Of a stretch of DNA of 64,000 bases, positions 44,548-53,673 are shown piece by piece. The stretch covers positions 1,860,001-1,924,000 of the forward strand of contig NZ_CP012034.1 of the NCBI RefSeq assembly GCF_001050475.1, given 5' to 3'. Under the pieces are notes generated by a model, which saw only the letters and a list, made by a program, of their open reading frames with translations, was not told where the DNA came from and did no database searches. Each line of letters begins with the position of its first letter. The first letter of the stretch is position 1. The translations under genes were made by a program, and so were the position numbers. Source of the DNA: Companilactobacillus ginsenosidimutans (GTDB lineage: Bacteria; Bacillota; Bacilli; Lactobacillales; Lactobacillaceae).

Positions 44548-44814
44548 ATGTTTAATTTAGGAGACATCATCATGATGAAAAAGCCTCACGCTTGTGGGGA
44601 AAATCGTTGGGAAGTTATTCGACTTGGCGCAGACATTAAGATTAAATGTATGGGCTGCGGTCATATCGTAATGATCCCACGTGCTGAATTTAAGAAGAAG
44701 TTCAAGAAAGTATTAACTGTCGCTGCTGACGTTGATACAAACAATGAAGAATTTTATTTGAAACAAACACAAATTATGCAACCTAATACAATCAATAATG
44801 AGGAGGATTTATAA
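44548..44814 (+). CDS. DUF951 family protein
   Basis: 88 residues. Conserved MKKPHACGENRWEVIRLGAD and IKCMGCGHIVMIPR blocks with three Cys, likely a small metal-binding fold. This gene commonly sits between parB and ychF in Firmicutes. A C-terminal extension (about 25 residues, NNEEFYLKQTQIM) goes beyond the usual ~65 residues. Its TAA overlaps the ychF ATG by one base (TAATG). Confidence 0.88.
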   Translation: MFNLGDIIMMKKPHACGENRWEVIRLGADIKIKCMGCGHIVMIPRAEFKKKFKKVLTVAADVDTNNEEFYLKQTQIMQPNTINNEEDL

Positions 44815-45917
44815 TGGCCTTAACTGCCGGAATCGTAGGTTTACCAAACGTTGGTAAATCAACACTATTTAATGCTATTACTAAAGCTGGTGCGGAGATG
44901 GCTAACTACCCATTCGCTACAATTGACCCTAACGTCGGAATGGTTGAAGTACCAGACAAGAGATTATCAAGAATTGATGAATTAATTCCTGCTAAAAAAG
45001 TTATTCATACAACTTTCGAGTTCACTGATATTGCCGGAATCGTTAAAGGTGCCAGCAAGGGTGAAGGCTTAGGAAATAAATTTTTGGAAAATATTCGCCA
45101 GGTTGATGCAATTGTTCACGTTGTTCGTGCATTTGATGACGACAATATTACTAGTGTTACTGGTACTGTTGATCCATTGGATGACATTGAAACAATCAAC
45201 TTGGAATTGAGTATTGCTGATCTTGATAGTGTTAACAAGCGTTATACAAAAGTTGAAAAGCAAGCAACTAGTGCAAAAGATAAAGATGCTATTGCTGAAT
45301 TCGAAGTTCTCAAGAAGATCAAACCTGTTCTTGAAGAGGGTGGCGCTGTTCGTTCAATCGAATTCAACGAAGATGAAGAAAAAATTGTTAAAGGTTTATT
45401 CTTACTAACATCTAAACCTGTTTTGTATGTTGCTAACATTGCTGAAGACGATATGGCAGATCCAGAAGGATCCAAGTATTATAAAGTTATCGAAGATTAT
45501 GCTGCCAAAGAAGATGCTGAAGTTATTGGCGTTTCAGCTAAGACTGAAGAAGAAATTGCTGAACTTGACGACAATGACAGACGTGACTTTTTGGAAGCTG
45601 AGGGTGTTACTGAGTCAGGTCTAGATAAATTAATCAAAGCAAGTTATAAACTATTAGGTTTGAGAACCTTCTTTACTGCCGGTGGCAAAGAAACTCGTGC
45701 TTGGACATTCCATGAAGGAATGAAGGCACCTCAAGTTGCTGGTATTATCCACTCTGATTTTGAACGTGGATTTATTCGTGCCGAAGTTATGGCATTTGAT
45801 GATTTGGACAAATTAGGCAGCGAACAAGCTGTTAAAGAAGCCGGAAAACTTGGACTTGAAGGTAAAGACTACGAAGTTCAAGATGGCGACATTATCGAAT
45901 TTAGATTTAATGTTTAA
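44814..45917 (+). CDS. ychF: Redox-regulated ATPase YchF
   Basis: 367 residues, Obg-related P-loop protein that prefers ATP. Walker [14 protein letters not shown], switch [13 protein letters not shown], specificity motif NIAED in place of NKxD, C-terminal TGS domain (about 280-365). Binds ribosomes. Conserved neighbour of the par locus. Confidence 0.96.
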   Translation: MALTAGIVGLPNVGKSTLFNAITKAGAEMANYPFATIDPNVGMVEVPDKRLSRIDELIPAKKVIHTTFEFTDIAGIVKGASKGEGLGNKFLENIRQVDAIVHVVRAFDDDNITSVTGTVDPLDDIETINLELSIADLDSVNKRYTKVEKQATSAKDKDAIAEFEVLKKIKPVLEEGGAVRSIEFNEDEEKIVKGLFLLTSKPVLYVANIAEDDMADPEGSKYYKVIEDYAAKEDAEVIGVSAKTEEEIAELDDNDRRDFLEAEGVTESGLDKLIKASYKLLGLRTFFTAGGKETRAWTFHEGMKAPQVAGIIHSDFERGFIRAEVMAFDDLDKLGSEQAVKEAGKLGLEGKDYEVQDGDIIEFRFNV

Positions 45918-45932
45918 TATAGGGAGATATTG

Positions 45933-46679
45933 ATGGCTGACGACTTAAGAGAGAGAAATAAAAAAGCTACTGAAAAGCAAAAGAGAAATTCTGAGAAGAA
46001 AGAAAAGTCTGCAGAAATTTCTGAAAAAATTAATAGCGCCGATCCAGTTGAATTACGTAAACAATTAAGTAACAAGAACGAAGAATATGTATTCAAACTA
46101 AATAAACGTTTGACGGATGATGATTTTACTGAGGATGAAGCTAAAGAATCCATTGATAACTTGCTTCCAGAAATCGTTGCCAACCAAATTAAAGGTATTC
46201 CAGCAAATCAACTGTATGGACCTGTTTCAAAGAAGGCTGGTGACATAGCTCATCCAGTTAAGCCTAAAAAGAAAACACCATTTTGGGCATTGAGTATTGA
46301 TACATCATTATTGTTCTTCGCACTATTCAGTGTTTTGTATGGTGTAGTTGGATTAACAAGTACAAAACAAACAACTCAAAACCAAACAGGTATCATCACA
46401 TTAGTATTGCTAGCCGCAATGTGGGGTGTATTACTAACTTGGTTCAATATACAAATGAAAAAACCAAAGGGCGAACGTCCAGGACTATTAGTAACAATCG
46501 GTTATTTAGGTGCCGGATTAGTAATTATGTTCGTCTTCCTAGGAATTATGCAATTCGTACCAAGAAGCATCAACCCAGGCTTAAACGGAATCGTATACTT
46601 AGTATTAGCCGTAGTAGCTTATGGTGGCCGTTTCTTGTATAGAAAATATATGCACATCACAACAAGAGGTTTCATTTAA
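45933..46679 (+). CDS. DUF1129 family membrane protein
   Basis: 248 residues from ATG 45933 (AGGGAG upstream). A charged, helical N-terminal half with KQLSNKNEEYVFKLNKRL, followed by four membrane helices (about 115-235). DUF1129 members follow ychF in many lactobacilli; function unknown. Probably the last gene of the rsmG-to-ychF transcript, closed by a terminator. Confidence 0.88.
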   Translation: MADDLRERNKKATEKQKRNSEKKEKSAEISEKINSADPVELRKQLSNKNEEYVFKLNKRLTDDDFTEDEAKESIDNLLPEIVANQIKGIPANQLYGPVSKKAGDIAHPVKPKKKTPFWALSIDTSLLFFALFSVLYGVVGLTSTKQTTQNQTGIITLVLLAAMWGVLLTWFNIQMKKPKGERPGLLVTIGYLGAGLVIMFVFLGIMQFVPRSINPGLNGIVYLVLAVVAYGGRFLYRKYMHITTRGFI

Positions 46680-46681
46680 AT

Positions 46682-46712
46682 ATAAAAAGTCCCCAATGGG
46701 GACTTTTTTTTT
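46682..46712 (+). terminator. Terminator of the par/ychF block
   Basis: AAAAAGTCCCC-aat-GGGGACTTTTTT, perfect stem with T8. Confidence 0.92.
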
Positions 46713-46799
46713 GCCTTTTTGAGTAAAACATGTTTAAACATAGGGTAAGGTATATTACTTGGTTGGAGATGTCTGTTTTTTATTTCGGAGGTGCAAGTA

Positions 46800-47303
46800 T
46801 TGGAAAAACAAAAATCATCATTATTTTTTATTACATACTTAGTAGCCCAATTACTATTTTCACTGGAAGTATTAAAAGAAGTAGCTCAAAAAAGCGTAGT
46901 GGCGCAAGATTTAGGTGGTAAAACTGATCTAACAAGTTTCACCGGCAGAATAGATGGAACTTTAGTAATCACTGCAATAGCTTTAGCCTGCTATGTAGCT
47001 TTATATTTTCTTATTTATATTTTATTAAGAGTATCCGCTGTAGATGATATTAAGAAATCAACGAACTCAACATTCAACTCATTGTTTTTAAGCGCCTCAA
47101 GTGCGACAACTATTAGTTTATTTTTAAATCTAGCAATTGCACATAGATGGATTGCCTTTATCTATCCAATTACATTAGCAGTAGTATTTTTCTTCCTATA
47201 CAGATCCACAAAACAAACAAGTAAACGAGCACGTTACATTCCAATAGCAGTAGTATCAATAGCAGCGTTATCGCTCTGGTACTACGTAATCACGCAATTA
47301 TAA
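46800..47303 (+). CDS. Membrane protein of unknown function
   Basis: 167 residues from TTG 46800 behind CGGAGGTG. Four hydrophobic helices (FFITYLVAQLLFSLEVL, LVITAIALACYVALYFLIYIL, TTISLFLNLAIAHRWIAFIY, RYIPIAVVSIAALSLWYYV). No motif recognised. Stand-alone, strong terminator. Confidence 0.65.
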   Translation: MEKQKSSLFFITYLVAQLLFSLEVLKEVAQKSVVAQDLGGKTDLTSFTGRIDGTLVITAIALACYVALYFLIYILLRVSAVDDIKKSTNSTFNSLFLSASSATTISLFLNLAIAHRWIAFIYPITLAVVFFFLYRSTKQTSKRARYIPIAVVSIAALSLWYYVITQL

Positions 47304-47342
47304 AAAGGAACTTGGACATAAAAATCCAAGTTCCTTATTTTT
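47302..47342. terminator. Bidirectional terminator
   Basis: AAGGAACTTGGA / TCCAAGTTCCTT stem with A-run and T-run. Confidence 0.88.
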
Positions 47343-47350
47343 TTGAAAAT

Positions 47351-47782
47351 TTATGTGATTGGTCGATGGTGAACCAACCATTTAACGAATCTGCTCGTGG
47401 GATGAAGATTCCAAAACAGAAAAATCCAAACAATCCCAATAATCAACATGATTTGAGAACTTAAAGTATGTGTCGCGTTGTTCCAAATAGTAAATGTTAT
47501 CCAGGAATAAATTAACGCTCGTGAGAAAAAATCGAACCTCTGAAGAATCGGGGAATTATCGTATCTACCGACAATACTGGGTGAAGGATTAATCATTCCA
47601 TTGCGAACTAACCATTTAAAGATGATCCCATTACTAGGAAATAAGTTAAAAATGAATAACCAAACAAATGAAAGAGCAACAAAGTATTTCCAATCCAGAA
47701 ATTCATTTTGAAATTGATAATTTAGTGCAATAAAAAAGGAAAATATCCAACCTGGAGCAACAAATTTTAAGAAAGTAATCAT
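47351..47782 (-). CDS. Small membrane protein, second of a paralogous pair
   Basis: 143 residues, about four helices. ATG 47782 overlaps the upstream TAA by one base (TAATG), the usual coupled arrangement; a longer frame (to 47800) exists but would overlap more. Shares a helix-loop pattern with its neighbour: FNLFPSNGIIFKWLVRNGMI vs MANPHGRVVGSLIRRGMI, both ahead of another helix pair. Unknown family. Confidence 0.65.
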   Translation of the reverse strand: MITFLKFVAPGWIFSFFIALNYQFQNEFLDWKYFVALSFVWLFIFNLFPSNGIIFKWLVRNGMINPSPSIVGRYDNSPILQRFDFFSRALIYSWITFTIWNNATHTLSSQIMLIIGIVWIFLFWNLHPTSRFVKWLVHHRPIT

Positions 47783-48186
47783 TAAACTTTCTTCCCCCAT
47801 TTCCGAGAATCAGGTGCAAAAATCATCCGAGCTGAAATGGAAACAGCAATATAAGCAAAGAGATATCTAAAATTAACTGTTAATGAGTAACGAGGAATCA
47901 AATAAATAAAAATGAAAATTATTCCAATAGGAATATTCAAATTGATTATCAGAGCAGTGAGATTACTAACTTGAAACAATTCCGGTTCGTCCTTAATCAT
48001 TCCACGGCGAATAAGACTACCAACAACTCGCCCGTGAGGATTAGCCATCCAGATAACAATCATCCCAATGTAGAAAATGGAGATAGGTAAAATAACTTCA
48101 CCATGATACTCAAACAAAGGTGTAAAGAGAATCATCGAAACCAGTCCAACAATCCAAATACCCAGAAACAAACGAATATACTTCAT
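47782..48186 (-). CDS. Small membrane protein, first of a paralogous pair
   Basis: 134 residues from ATG 48186, with GAGGAG 12 bases upstream; a TTG at 48195 is an alternative. Four helices. RRGMI motif between helices is shared with the downstream paralogue, so the pair arose by tandem duplication. Possibly a heteromeric membrane protein. Function unknown. Confidence 0.65.
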   Translation of the reverse strand: MKYIRLFLGIWIVGLVSMILFTPLFEYHGEVILPISIFYIGMIVIWMANPHGRVVGSLIRRGMIKDEPELFQVSNLTALIINLNIPIGIIFIFIYLIPRYSLTVNFRYLFAYIAVSISARMIFAPDSRKWGKKV

Positions 48187-48289
48187 AACAATCAAATTCT
48201 CCTCAGCACTTTTAAACAAGTTTAACAGAGAATCAGACTCAGTTAAAGTTAACTTTAGATGCAAGCAAATAGATTGATTTAATGATAAA

Positions 48290-48475
48290 AAATAGCTCGA
48301 TGATCAATAAAATCAATCAACGAGCAAAGATATTTTGAACTTAATGTTTTGAATCTAATCTTTTGAATTACAAATAATGTGCGCAAATAAAGCAGGACAA
48401 AAAATAAAAAAGCGAGATACTGATGATCAGAAGCTTTATAAAGATTTTGAACTTGCTTCTAATGTTTGCGCTCTG
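48290..48475. other. Gene-free region with nested inverted repeats
   Basis: No credible gene. GCTCG...CGAGC (48294-48323), AGAAGC...GCTTCT (about 48430-48462) and GCGCAAA (48379) ... TTTGCGC (48464-48470) pair. A T-rich run appears on the minus strand at about 48394-48413. It may be the 3' part of the structured RNA next door if that is transcribed leftwards. Confidence 0.4.
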
Positions 48476-48529
48476 TTATTTTGCTTTTCCACCTCAAAAT
48501 AAATATGAACACCATCTAACCTGCAGGGC

Positions 48530-48734
48530 GGGATTATACAATGCTCAGCACTGAAATTTGCGTTAGTCGGGGAATTATCCCGACTTACTCAAAGACTCAG
48601 TTTCAAGACTTTCGTGAACTTCGAAAGGCTTGGAATGGGTCCAGTGCGTTCCCTTCCTTGGATGTTCGTTGGCGTAGCCAACACAAAGACTGTTGCGCAC
48701 GAGCAAGGCTCGTACGTTCATCTTGTATAATCCC
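48530..48734. ncRNA. Multibranch structured RNA candidate
   Basis: Perfect 12-bp closing stem GGGATTATACAA (48530-48541) / TTGTATAATCCC (48723-48734). Inside: GTCGGG/CCCGAC hairpin (48566-48584), a long hairpin GACTCA...CAAG-CTTTCG / CGAAAG-CTTG...TGGGTC (about 48594-48646), a GTGCG/CGCAC stem that encloses GTTGGC-gta-GCCAAC, and ACGAGC-aag-GCTCGT near the 3' side. G+C is clearly above the flanks. Read-through ORFs of 60-70 codons exist on both strands but lack ribosome sites. The fold strongly suggests an RNA gene or leader; family and strand unknown. Confidence 0.65.
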
Positions 48735-48778
48735 AACCGGAAGGTGGCAGTGAACCGCATACAAACAATCATACAAAC

Positions 48779-48976
48779 CTACTTAACTCGAAAAAACGAA
48801 ATAACAGCATAAAGCGCAAACCCGCCACAAGCAATTTTCAAAATTTGCCCATAAAGCTGCACCCGAGCACCAGTAAGATGAGCGTCAGACATGAAAAACC
48901 ACTGAACCACTCCAAAAATAATCAAAGAGAAAATAAAAATCAAAATAAAACGAAGTCTTTTTCTAAGATAATCCAT
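48779..48976 (-). CDS. Small two-helix membrane protein
   Basis: 65 residues: MDYLRKRLRFILIFIFSLII... with two hydrophobic helices and basic ends. Weak ribosome site (AAAGTGG). Divergent from the two-component system. Function unknown. Confidence 0.55.
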   Translation of the reverse strand: MDYLRKRLRFILIFIFSLIIFGVVQWFFMSDAHLTGARVQLYGQILKIACGGFALYAVISFFRVK

Positions 48977-49074
48977 GCTATACCACTTTCTTTTAGGGGG
49001 TTAGGAATTAACGTACTTGTTATTGTATAATAGTAGCATAAGTACTAAAAATGTGTGTTTAGGTGAGGGTCTAT

Positions 49075-49761
49075 ATGAAGATTTTAGTAGTGGATGACGA
49101 CAAAGAAATTGTAGAGTTACTCAGTATTTACATTAAAAATGAGGGCTACGAACCAATTACAGCAAACTCTGGGCAAGAGGCACTTGATGCATTAGCACAA
49201 CATAGTGATATTGCATTGATGGTCTTGGATATCATGATGCCAAATATGGACGGAATTGAAGTTACAAAACGAGTTCGTAAGGACTCACAAATTCCAATCA
49301 TTATTGTCTCAGCAAAAACAACTGACATGGATAAGATTCAAGGATTGATCACAGGTGCTGACGACTATGTCACAAAACCATTCAATCCATTGGAAATCAT
49401 GGCTCGTATACGTTCGCTTTTGCGCCGTAGTGCTCAACAAACTTCCAAGAATGTTCCCGATAAATTAGAAGTCGGACCAATTACGATTTATAAAGATTCA
49501 CATGAAGTCGTGACTGACTCTGGTAATAAAGTTCAATTAACAGCATTGGAATTTGGCGTGCTATATTTATTAGCCAGCCATCCAAATCGAGTTTTCTCAG
49601 CTGACGAAATTTTTGAACGAGTATGGAAGCAAGAAAGTGTTGTTTCAGCAAAAACAGTTATGGTTCACGTATCACATTTACGTGACAAGCTTGAAGAAGC
49701 AACAGATGGCGAAAAAGTCATTGAAACCGTATGGGGTGTAGGTTATAAAGTGGAGGTTTAG
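49075..49761 (+). CDS. OmpR-family response regulator
   Basis: 228 residues from ATG 49075 (AGGTGAGGG upstream). Receiver domain with Asp in LMVLDIMMPNMDG (about residue 54) and a winged-helix output domain (about 130-225, TALEFGVLYLLASHP, VMVHVSHLRDKLEE). VanR/WalR-like. Four genes downstream deal with the cell wall, so it likely governs wall remodelling. Confidence 0.93.
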   Translation: MKILVVDDDKEIVELLSIYIKNEGYEPITANSGQEALDALAQHSDIALMVLDIMMPNMDGIEVTKRVRKDSQIPIIIVSAKTTDMDKIQGLITGADDYVTKPFNPLEIMARIRSLLRRSAQQTSKNVPDKLEVGPITIYKDSHEVVTDSGNKVQLTALEFGVLYLLASHPNRVFSADEIFERVWKQESVVSAKTVMVHVSHLRDKLEEATDGEKVIETVWGVGYKVEV

Positions 49762-49764
49762 TTT

Positions 49765-50898
49765 TTGAATAATCGAATTAAACTGAATGATAAAGAAAAA
49801 GGTGTCCTCCTAATTGAGGGAATAGGCACCTTTCTTTTATTTCAGATAATTAATGTAATTTTAGTTATGGCATCAAATTTGTTTTTCGGCAGTAATGATA
49901 AAAAAAGTTTCTTCGCTTTATTGCATATGGATATTTCGCACGGAAATCTTTCCAAAATATTATTGTTACTAGCATTGGTTATTGTTCTGGAAATATTCAT
50001 TTCATTGCATGTGGTTATGAAATCGTATCGCCAATTCCAAGTTAAATACTTCGAGGAAGAGTTATCGAAGATAGCTTCAGGTGCGTTGGATCAGCGGATT
50101 GATATTCAGGTGAATCCCCAACTTCAAGGGCTTGTAACTAGTATCAATTCATTGATTGAGAATACCAATGAACATATTGCCGAGCAACGTCGTTCTGAAA
50201 AAAGTAAGGATGAGCTGATCACAAATGTTAGTCATGATATTAGAACTCCCTTAACTTCAATTATTGGTTACCTAGGCTTGATTGAGAGTCGCAATTATGA
50301 AGACTTGGACCAAATTTTAAAGTATACTCATATTGCGTATAACAAATCTCTCGAAATGCAGACGTTAGTTAACGACCTATTTGAGTATACTAACGTGGAG
50401 CATGCTAACAGTACACTTTCGATGACAAAATTTGATATGGCTCAGATGCTAGATCAACTGTCAGCTGACTTTGAATTGGAAGCTAACAAGCGAGGGATGG
50501 AAATTGTTGTTAATGCCGATCCTGAACGAATCTTAATGACCGGTGATACCGACAAATTAGGCAGAGTTTTCAATAATCTGATTATGAATGCCTTTAAATA
50601 TGGGAATGATGCAACTCACTTATGGTTGAATGCAAAGCAGACATCTGAGGAAGTTGTCATCAGTGTTGCTAATAATGGAAAGCCAATTCCAAAAGATTCT
50701 CTCGATCACTTATTTGACCGTTTCTATCGAGTCGAAGATTCACGATCGAAAGAGACCGGTGGAACTGGTCTTGGATTAGCAATCGCACAAAGTATGGTTA
50801 AAATGCACGGTGGATGGATTGATGTTCAATCGGATCCCGACCGTACAGCATTTATCATTCATTTTCCTATGAATACACAAAATACCAGTGAGGAATAG
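49765..50898 (+). CDS. Sensor histidine kinase (VanS-like)
   Basis: 377 residues, TTG 49765 behind GTGGAGG, three bases after the regulator. Two membrane helices (about 15-40 and 70-92) with a short external loop, HAMP-like linker, HisKA with NVSHDIRTPLTSIIGYLG (phospho-His about 152) and HATPase with NNLIMNAFKYG and GGTGLGLAIAQ. The small sensor loop suggests it detects membrane or lipid II-bound signals. Confidence 0.92.
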   Translation: MNNRIKLNDKEKGVLLIEGIGTFLLFQIINVILVMASNLFFGSNDKKSFFALLHMDISHGNLSKILLLLALVIVLEIFISLHVVMKSYRQFQVKYFEEELSKIASGALDQRIDIQVNPQLQGLVTSINSLIENTNEHIAEQRRSEKSKDELITNVSHDIRTPLTSIIGYLGLIESRNYEDLDQILKYTHIAYNKSLEMQTLVNDLFEYTNVEHANSTLSMTKFDMAQMLDQLSADFELEANKRGMEIVVNADPERILMTGDTDKLGRVFNNLIMNAFKYGNDATHLWLNAKQTSEEVVISVANNGKPIPKDSLDHLFDRFYRVEDSRSKETGGTGLGLAIAQSMVKMHGGWIDVQSDPDRTAFIIHFPMNTQNTSEE

Positions 50899-50899
50899 A

Positions 50900-52132
50900 A
50901 TGAAAAAATTTTTTAAAAAAATTGCGATAGTATTTGCAGTTCTATTGAGTTTACCTATTTTAAATATTCAAAATGTCCAAGCAGCTGAAGCACCTGATGT
51001 TAAGGCTTCAGCTGCTTTAGCGTTTGATGAAAAATCAGGTCAGATCTTATACTCTGAACATGCTGATAAAAAGGTAGCAATTGGTTCAATTACCAAAGTA
51101 TTAACCTTATACTTGGTTACCAAAGCAATTCATGAGAAGAATTTGAAATTTACGGACAAGCTCAAACCGACTGCTGCACAAGCTCAGATGACACAACATG
51201 ATGAGCTAACAAACGTTAGTTTGGATGCTAACAAAGAGTATACGGTCCAACAATTGTACGACGCTGCTTGGATTGTTTCCTCAAATTCTGCTGCCATGAT
51301 GCTTGGCCAAAAAGTTGGTGGTACGGAAATCAACTTTATCAAGTTAATGAGAAAGACTTTGAAGAGTTGGGGCATCAAGGATGCTGAAATCTATAATGTC
51401 TCTGGGTTGAATAACTCTTACCTATATAAAGGGATGTATCTTGGTAAAAAAGATTCTGAAAATAAGCTTTCTGCAAATGATATTGCTATCATTGCTAAAC
51501 ATATTTTGGATGAATATCCAGAGATCCTAAAAACTACTTCGAAATCTGAGTTAACCTTCCCAGCTGGAGAAGGTACCAAAATCTACAAATCATTAAACTT
51601 ACTTCTAAAAGGTAATCGTGATTACCAGGAAGGATATGAATTCGATGGTTTGAAGACTGGTACAACTAAAGAAGCTGGAGATTCATTTGTCGGGACCTTC
51701 CCAACTGACAACACTCGGATCGTGACTATCGTGATGAATGTTCAAGGAGAATCAAACGATAAAGACAAGCGTTTCAGAAGCACACAAAACTTGGCCCATT
51801 ATGTGAAAGATAATTTTGAATACAAAACGGTCTTGAAAAAGGATCAGACGGTAAATGTTTCAAAGAAACAGAAGTATAAGAGTTATCGTGAAGTTAAAAT
51901 TTGGATGCCAGCCGACTTTAATAAAGATTCACTTGTGTACAAGAAGGCCGATAATGCGCTGGGATTCAACGTTGCATCTGGTAAAAGACAAGCTAAATTA
52001 ATTATTGAAAATATTCCCGGTGGATACATTCAATACCCAAATACTAAACACAAAATTAAGAAGATTGTTCCAAAGAAAGTTCACAATTCATTTTGGGACA
52101 ACATTGGAAATTTCTTCAAACATTTGTTTTAG
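50900..52132 (+). CDS. dacA: D-alanyl-D-alanine carboxypeptidase (PBP5/DacA type)
   Basis: 410 residues from ATG 50900 (two bases after the kinase stop; AGTGAGGAA upstream). Signal peptide ends VQAAEA. Active-site motifs: SITK (about residue 60), SSNSA (about 125) and KTGTTK (about 250). A C-terminal beta domain and basic amphipathic tail hold it at the membrane. Trims the terminal D-Ala of stem peptides. Coupled to the VanRS-like pair, so its dose is probably signal-controlled. Confidence 0.92.
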   Translation: MKKFFKKIAIVFAVLLSLPILNIQNVQAAEAPDVKASAALAFDEKSGQILYSEHADKKVAIGSITKVLTLYLVTKAIHEKNLKFTDKLKPTAAQAQMTQHDELTNVSLDANKEYTVQQLYDAAWIVSSNSAAMMLGQKVGGTEINFIKLMRKTLKSWGIKDAEIYNVSGLNNSYLYKGMYLGKKDSENKLSANDIAIIAKHILDEYPEILKTTSKSELTFPAGEGTKIYKSLNLLLKGNRDYQEGYEFDGLKTGTTKEAGDSFVGTFPTDNTRIVTIVMNVQGESNDKDKRFRSTQNLAHYVKDNFEYKTVLKKDQTVNVSKKQKYKSYREVKIWMPADFNKDSLVYKKADNALGFNVASGKRQAKLIIENIPGGYIQYPNTKHKIKKIVPKKVHNSFWDNIGNFFKHLF

Positions 52133-52141
52133 GAGATAAAA

Positions 52142-53671
52142 ATGAGTTTAAAAATCAGTCAAGCAATTGATATTCTCAAACAGGATCATTTATTAGTTTC
52201 GAGTCAGGTTACTGACCTTGATAAATCTGTAACTAATATCAGCTACAATTCCCGTGAGAAACAGGATAATGGGATTTTCTTCTGTAAAGGTAATAATTTC
52301 AAAGCAGAGTATTTACAACAAGCAATTTCCCAAGGTGCTGAAATTTATGTTGCCGAAAAAGAATTTGATTCGGATACAGACCACATTATTGTCAATGACA
52401 TTCAAAAAGCCTTGGCATTGTTGAGTGCGGCCTATTTTGGTAATCCTGAAAAAGATTTATTCATCATCGCTTTCACAGGAACAAAGGGGAAAACTACCAC
52501 TTCATACTTCATTTATGACATCCTGAAAGAAGTATTTCCTAAGAAAGTTGCTTTGTTCTCAACAATCGATCGCATCGTGGGACCAAATCCAGAGGATAAA
52601 TTTAAATCAGATTTGACCACACCAGAATCGCTCGAACTATTCCGTGACATGCGACGCGCCGTTGATAATGGCATGACACATTTAGTAATGGAAGTTTCGT
52701 CACAAGCTTATAAGAAAAATAGAGTTTATGGTCTAACATTTGATATTGGTGGCTTCTTGAATATTACACCTGACCATATTGGAGCTAACGAACATCCAAC
52801 TTATGAGGATTACTTGTTCTGCAAAAAACAGTTGTTGATTAATTCCAAGATCAACATTATAAACCGTGATACAAATGACTTTGACACTGTTTATTCTGCT
52901 GCCTTAGAAACTAGTTCAGCTGATAATATTTATTTGTTTGGAAGAGACCAAACTAAAGATAACTTAGATTTCTTGTTAACTAGTAAAGAAGCTACATTAA
53001 AAGACAGTATTTTCCATGTTGAAGCTTTGAATGATAAAGCTGTAAGCTTAAATATTACTGGTGATTACAAACTTGGACTAGTTGGTGATTTCAACGAAAT
53101 CAATGGTACAGCCGCCATTTTAGCGACTGGATTGCTCGATATCCCAACTGCTGATATTTATGATGGCCTTCAAGGAGCGCATGTTCCTGGAAGAATGGAA
53201 CACATTACTAGTAAGTCACACGGAATCATCTTTGTTGACTACGCACACAACTATGCTAGTATGAAAGCTCTACTTGGGTTCTTACACACGGAATATCCTA
53301 AATCTAAGCTCAAGGTGGTCGTCGGTAGTCCCGGTGACAAAGGTATTTCCCGTCGTGCTGGATTCTCTAAAGTCTTAACTGAATTAGCTGATGTCGCCAT
53401 TTTAACCACTGATGATCCTGGTTTCGAGAATCCTGCAGATATTTGTGCAGAGATTTATGGAAAAATTGATCACAGTAAGGTTTCAACCAAGATTGTGCTC
53501 GATCGTAAGGAAGCTATTCGAGAAATGATTACTAGCAGTCAAAATGGTGATATTATTGTTTTGGCCGCAAAGGGTAATGACGCATATCAAAAGACTAAAG
53601 GAGTCGACGTACCATATCCAACTGACCCAGTAGTTGCTAAGACAGTACTAAAAGATATCGAGGGTGAATAA
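52142..53671 (+). CDS. murE: UDP-MurNAc-tripeptide ligase MurE
   Basis: 509 residues. ATP loop FTGTKGKTTTSYFI (about 115), HAHVPGRMEHI-like hinge (GAHVPGRMEH), YAHNYASMKALL, and the third-residue pocket LTTDDPGFENP. The canonical DAP-type pocket is DNPRxExP; DDPGFENP points to L-lysine as the added residue, as in other lactobacilli with Lys-type walls (inference). It adds the third residue of the peptidoglycan stem in the cytosol. Confidence 0.93.
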   Translation: MSLKISQAIDILKQDHLLVSSQVTDLDKSVTNISYNSREKQDNGIFFCKGNNFKAEYLQQAISQGAEIYVAEKEFDSDTDHIIVNDIQKALALLSAAYFGNPEKDLFIIAFTGTKGKTTTSYFIYDILKEVFPKKVALFSTIDRIVGPNPEDKFKSDLTTPESLELFRDMRRAVDNGMTHLVMEVSSQAYKKNRVYGLTFDIGGFLNITPDHIGANEHPTYEDYLFCKKQLLINSKINIINRDTNDFDTVYSAALETSSADNIYLFGRDQTKDNLDFLLTSKEATLKDSIFHVEALNDKAVSLNITGDYKLGLVGDFNEINGTAAILATGLLDIPTADIYDGLQGAHVPGRMEHITSKSHGIIFVDYAHNYASMKALLGFLHTEYPKSKLKVVVGSPGDKGISRRAGFSKVLTELADVAILTTDDPGFENPADICAEIYGKIDHSKVSTKIVLDRKEAIREMITSSQNGDIIVLAAKGNDAYQKTKGVDVPYPTDPVVAKTVLKDIEGE

Positions 53672-53673
53672 TT

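Noticed and set aside
44680..44695. CACGTG inside the DUF951 gene as a parS site
   Set aside because: Flanking bases do not match TGTTTCAC/GTGAAACA.
48700..48760. T-box leader, because AAGGTGGCA...ACCGC resembles the T-box sequence
   Set aside because: The match is interrupted by four extra bases, no antiterminator/terminator pair follows, and the gene downstream is not an aminoacyl-tRNA or amino-acid gene.
48541..48772. Short ORFs on both strands in the structured region
   Set aside because: No ribosome sites and the sequence is better explained by RNA pairing.
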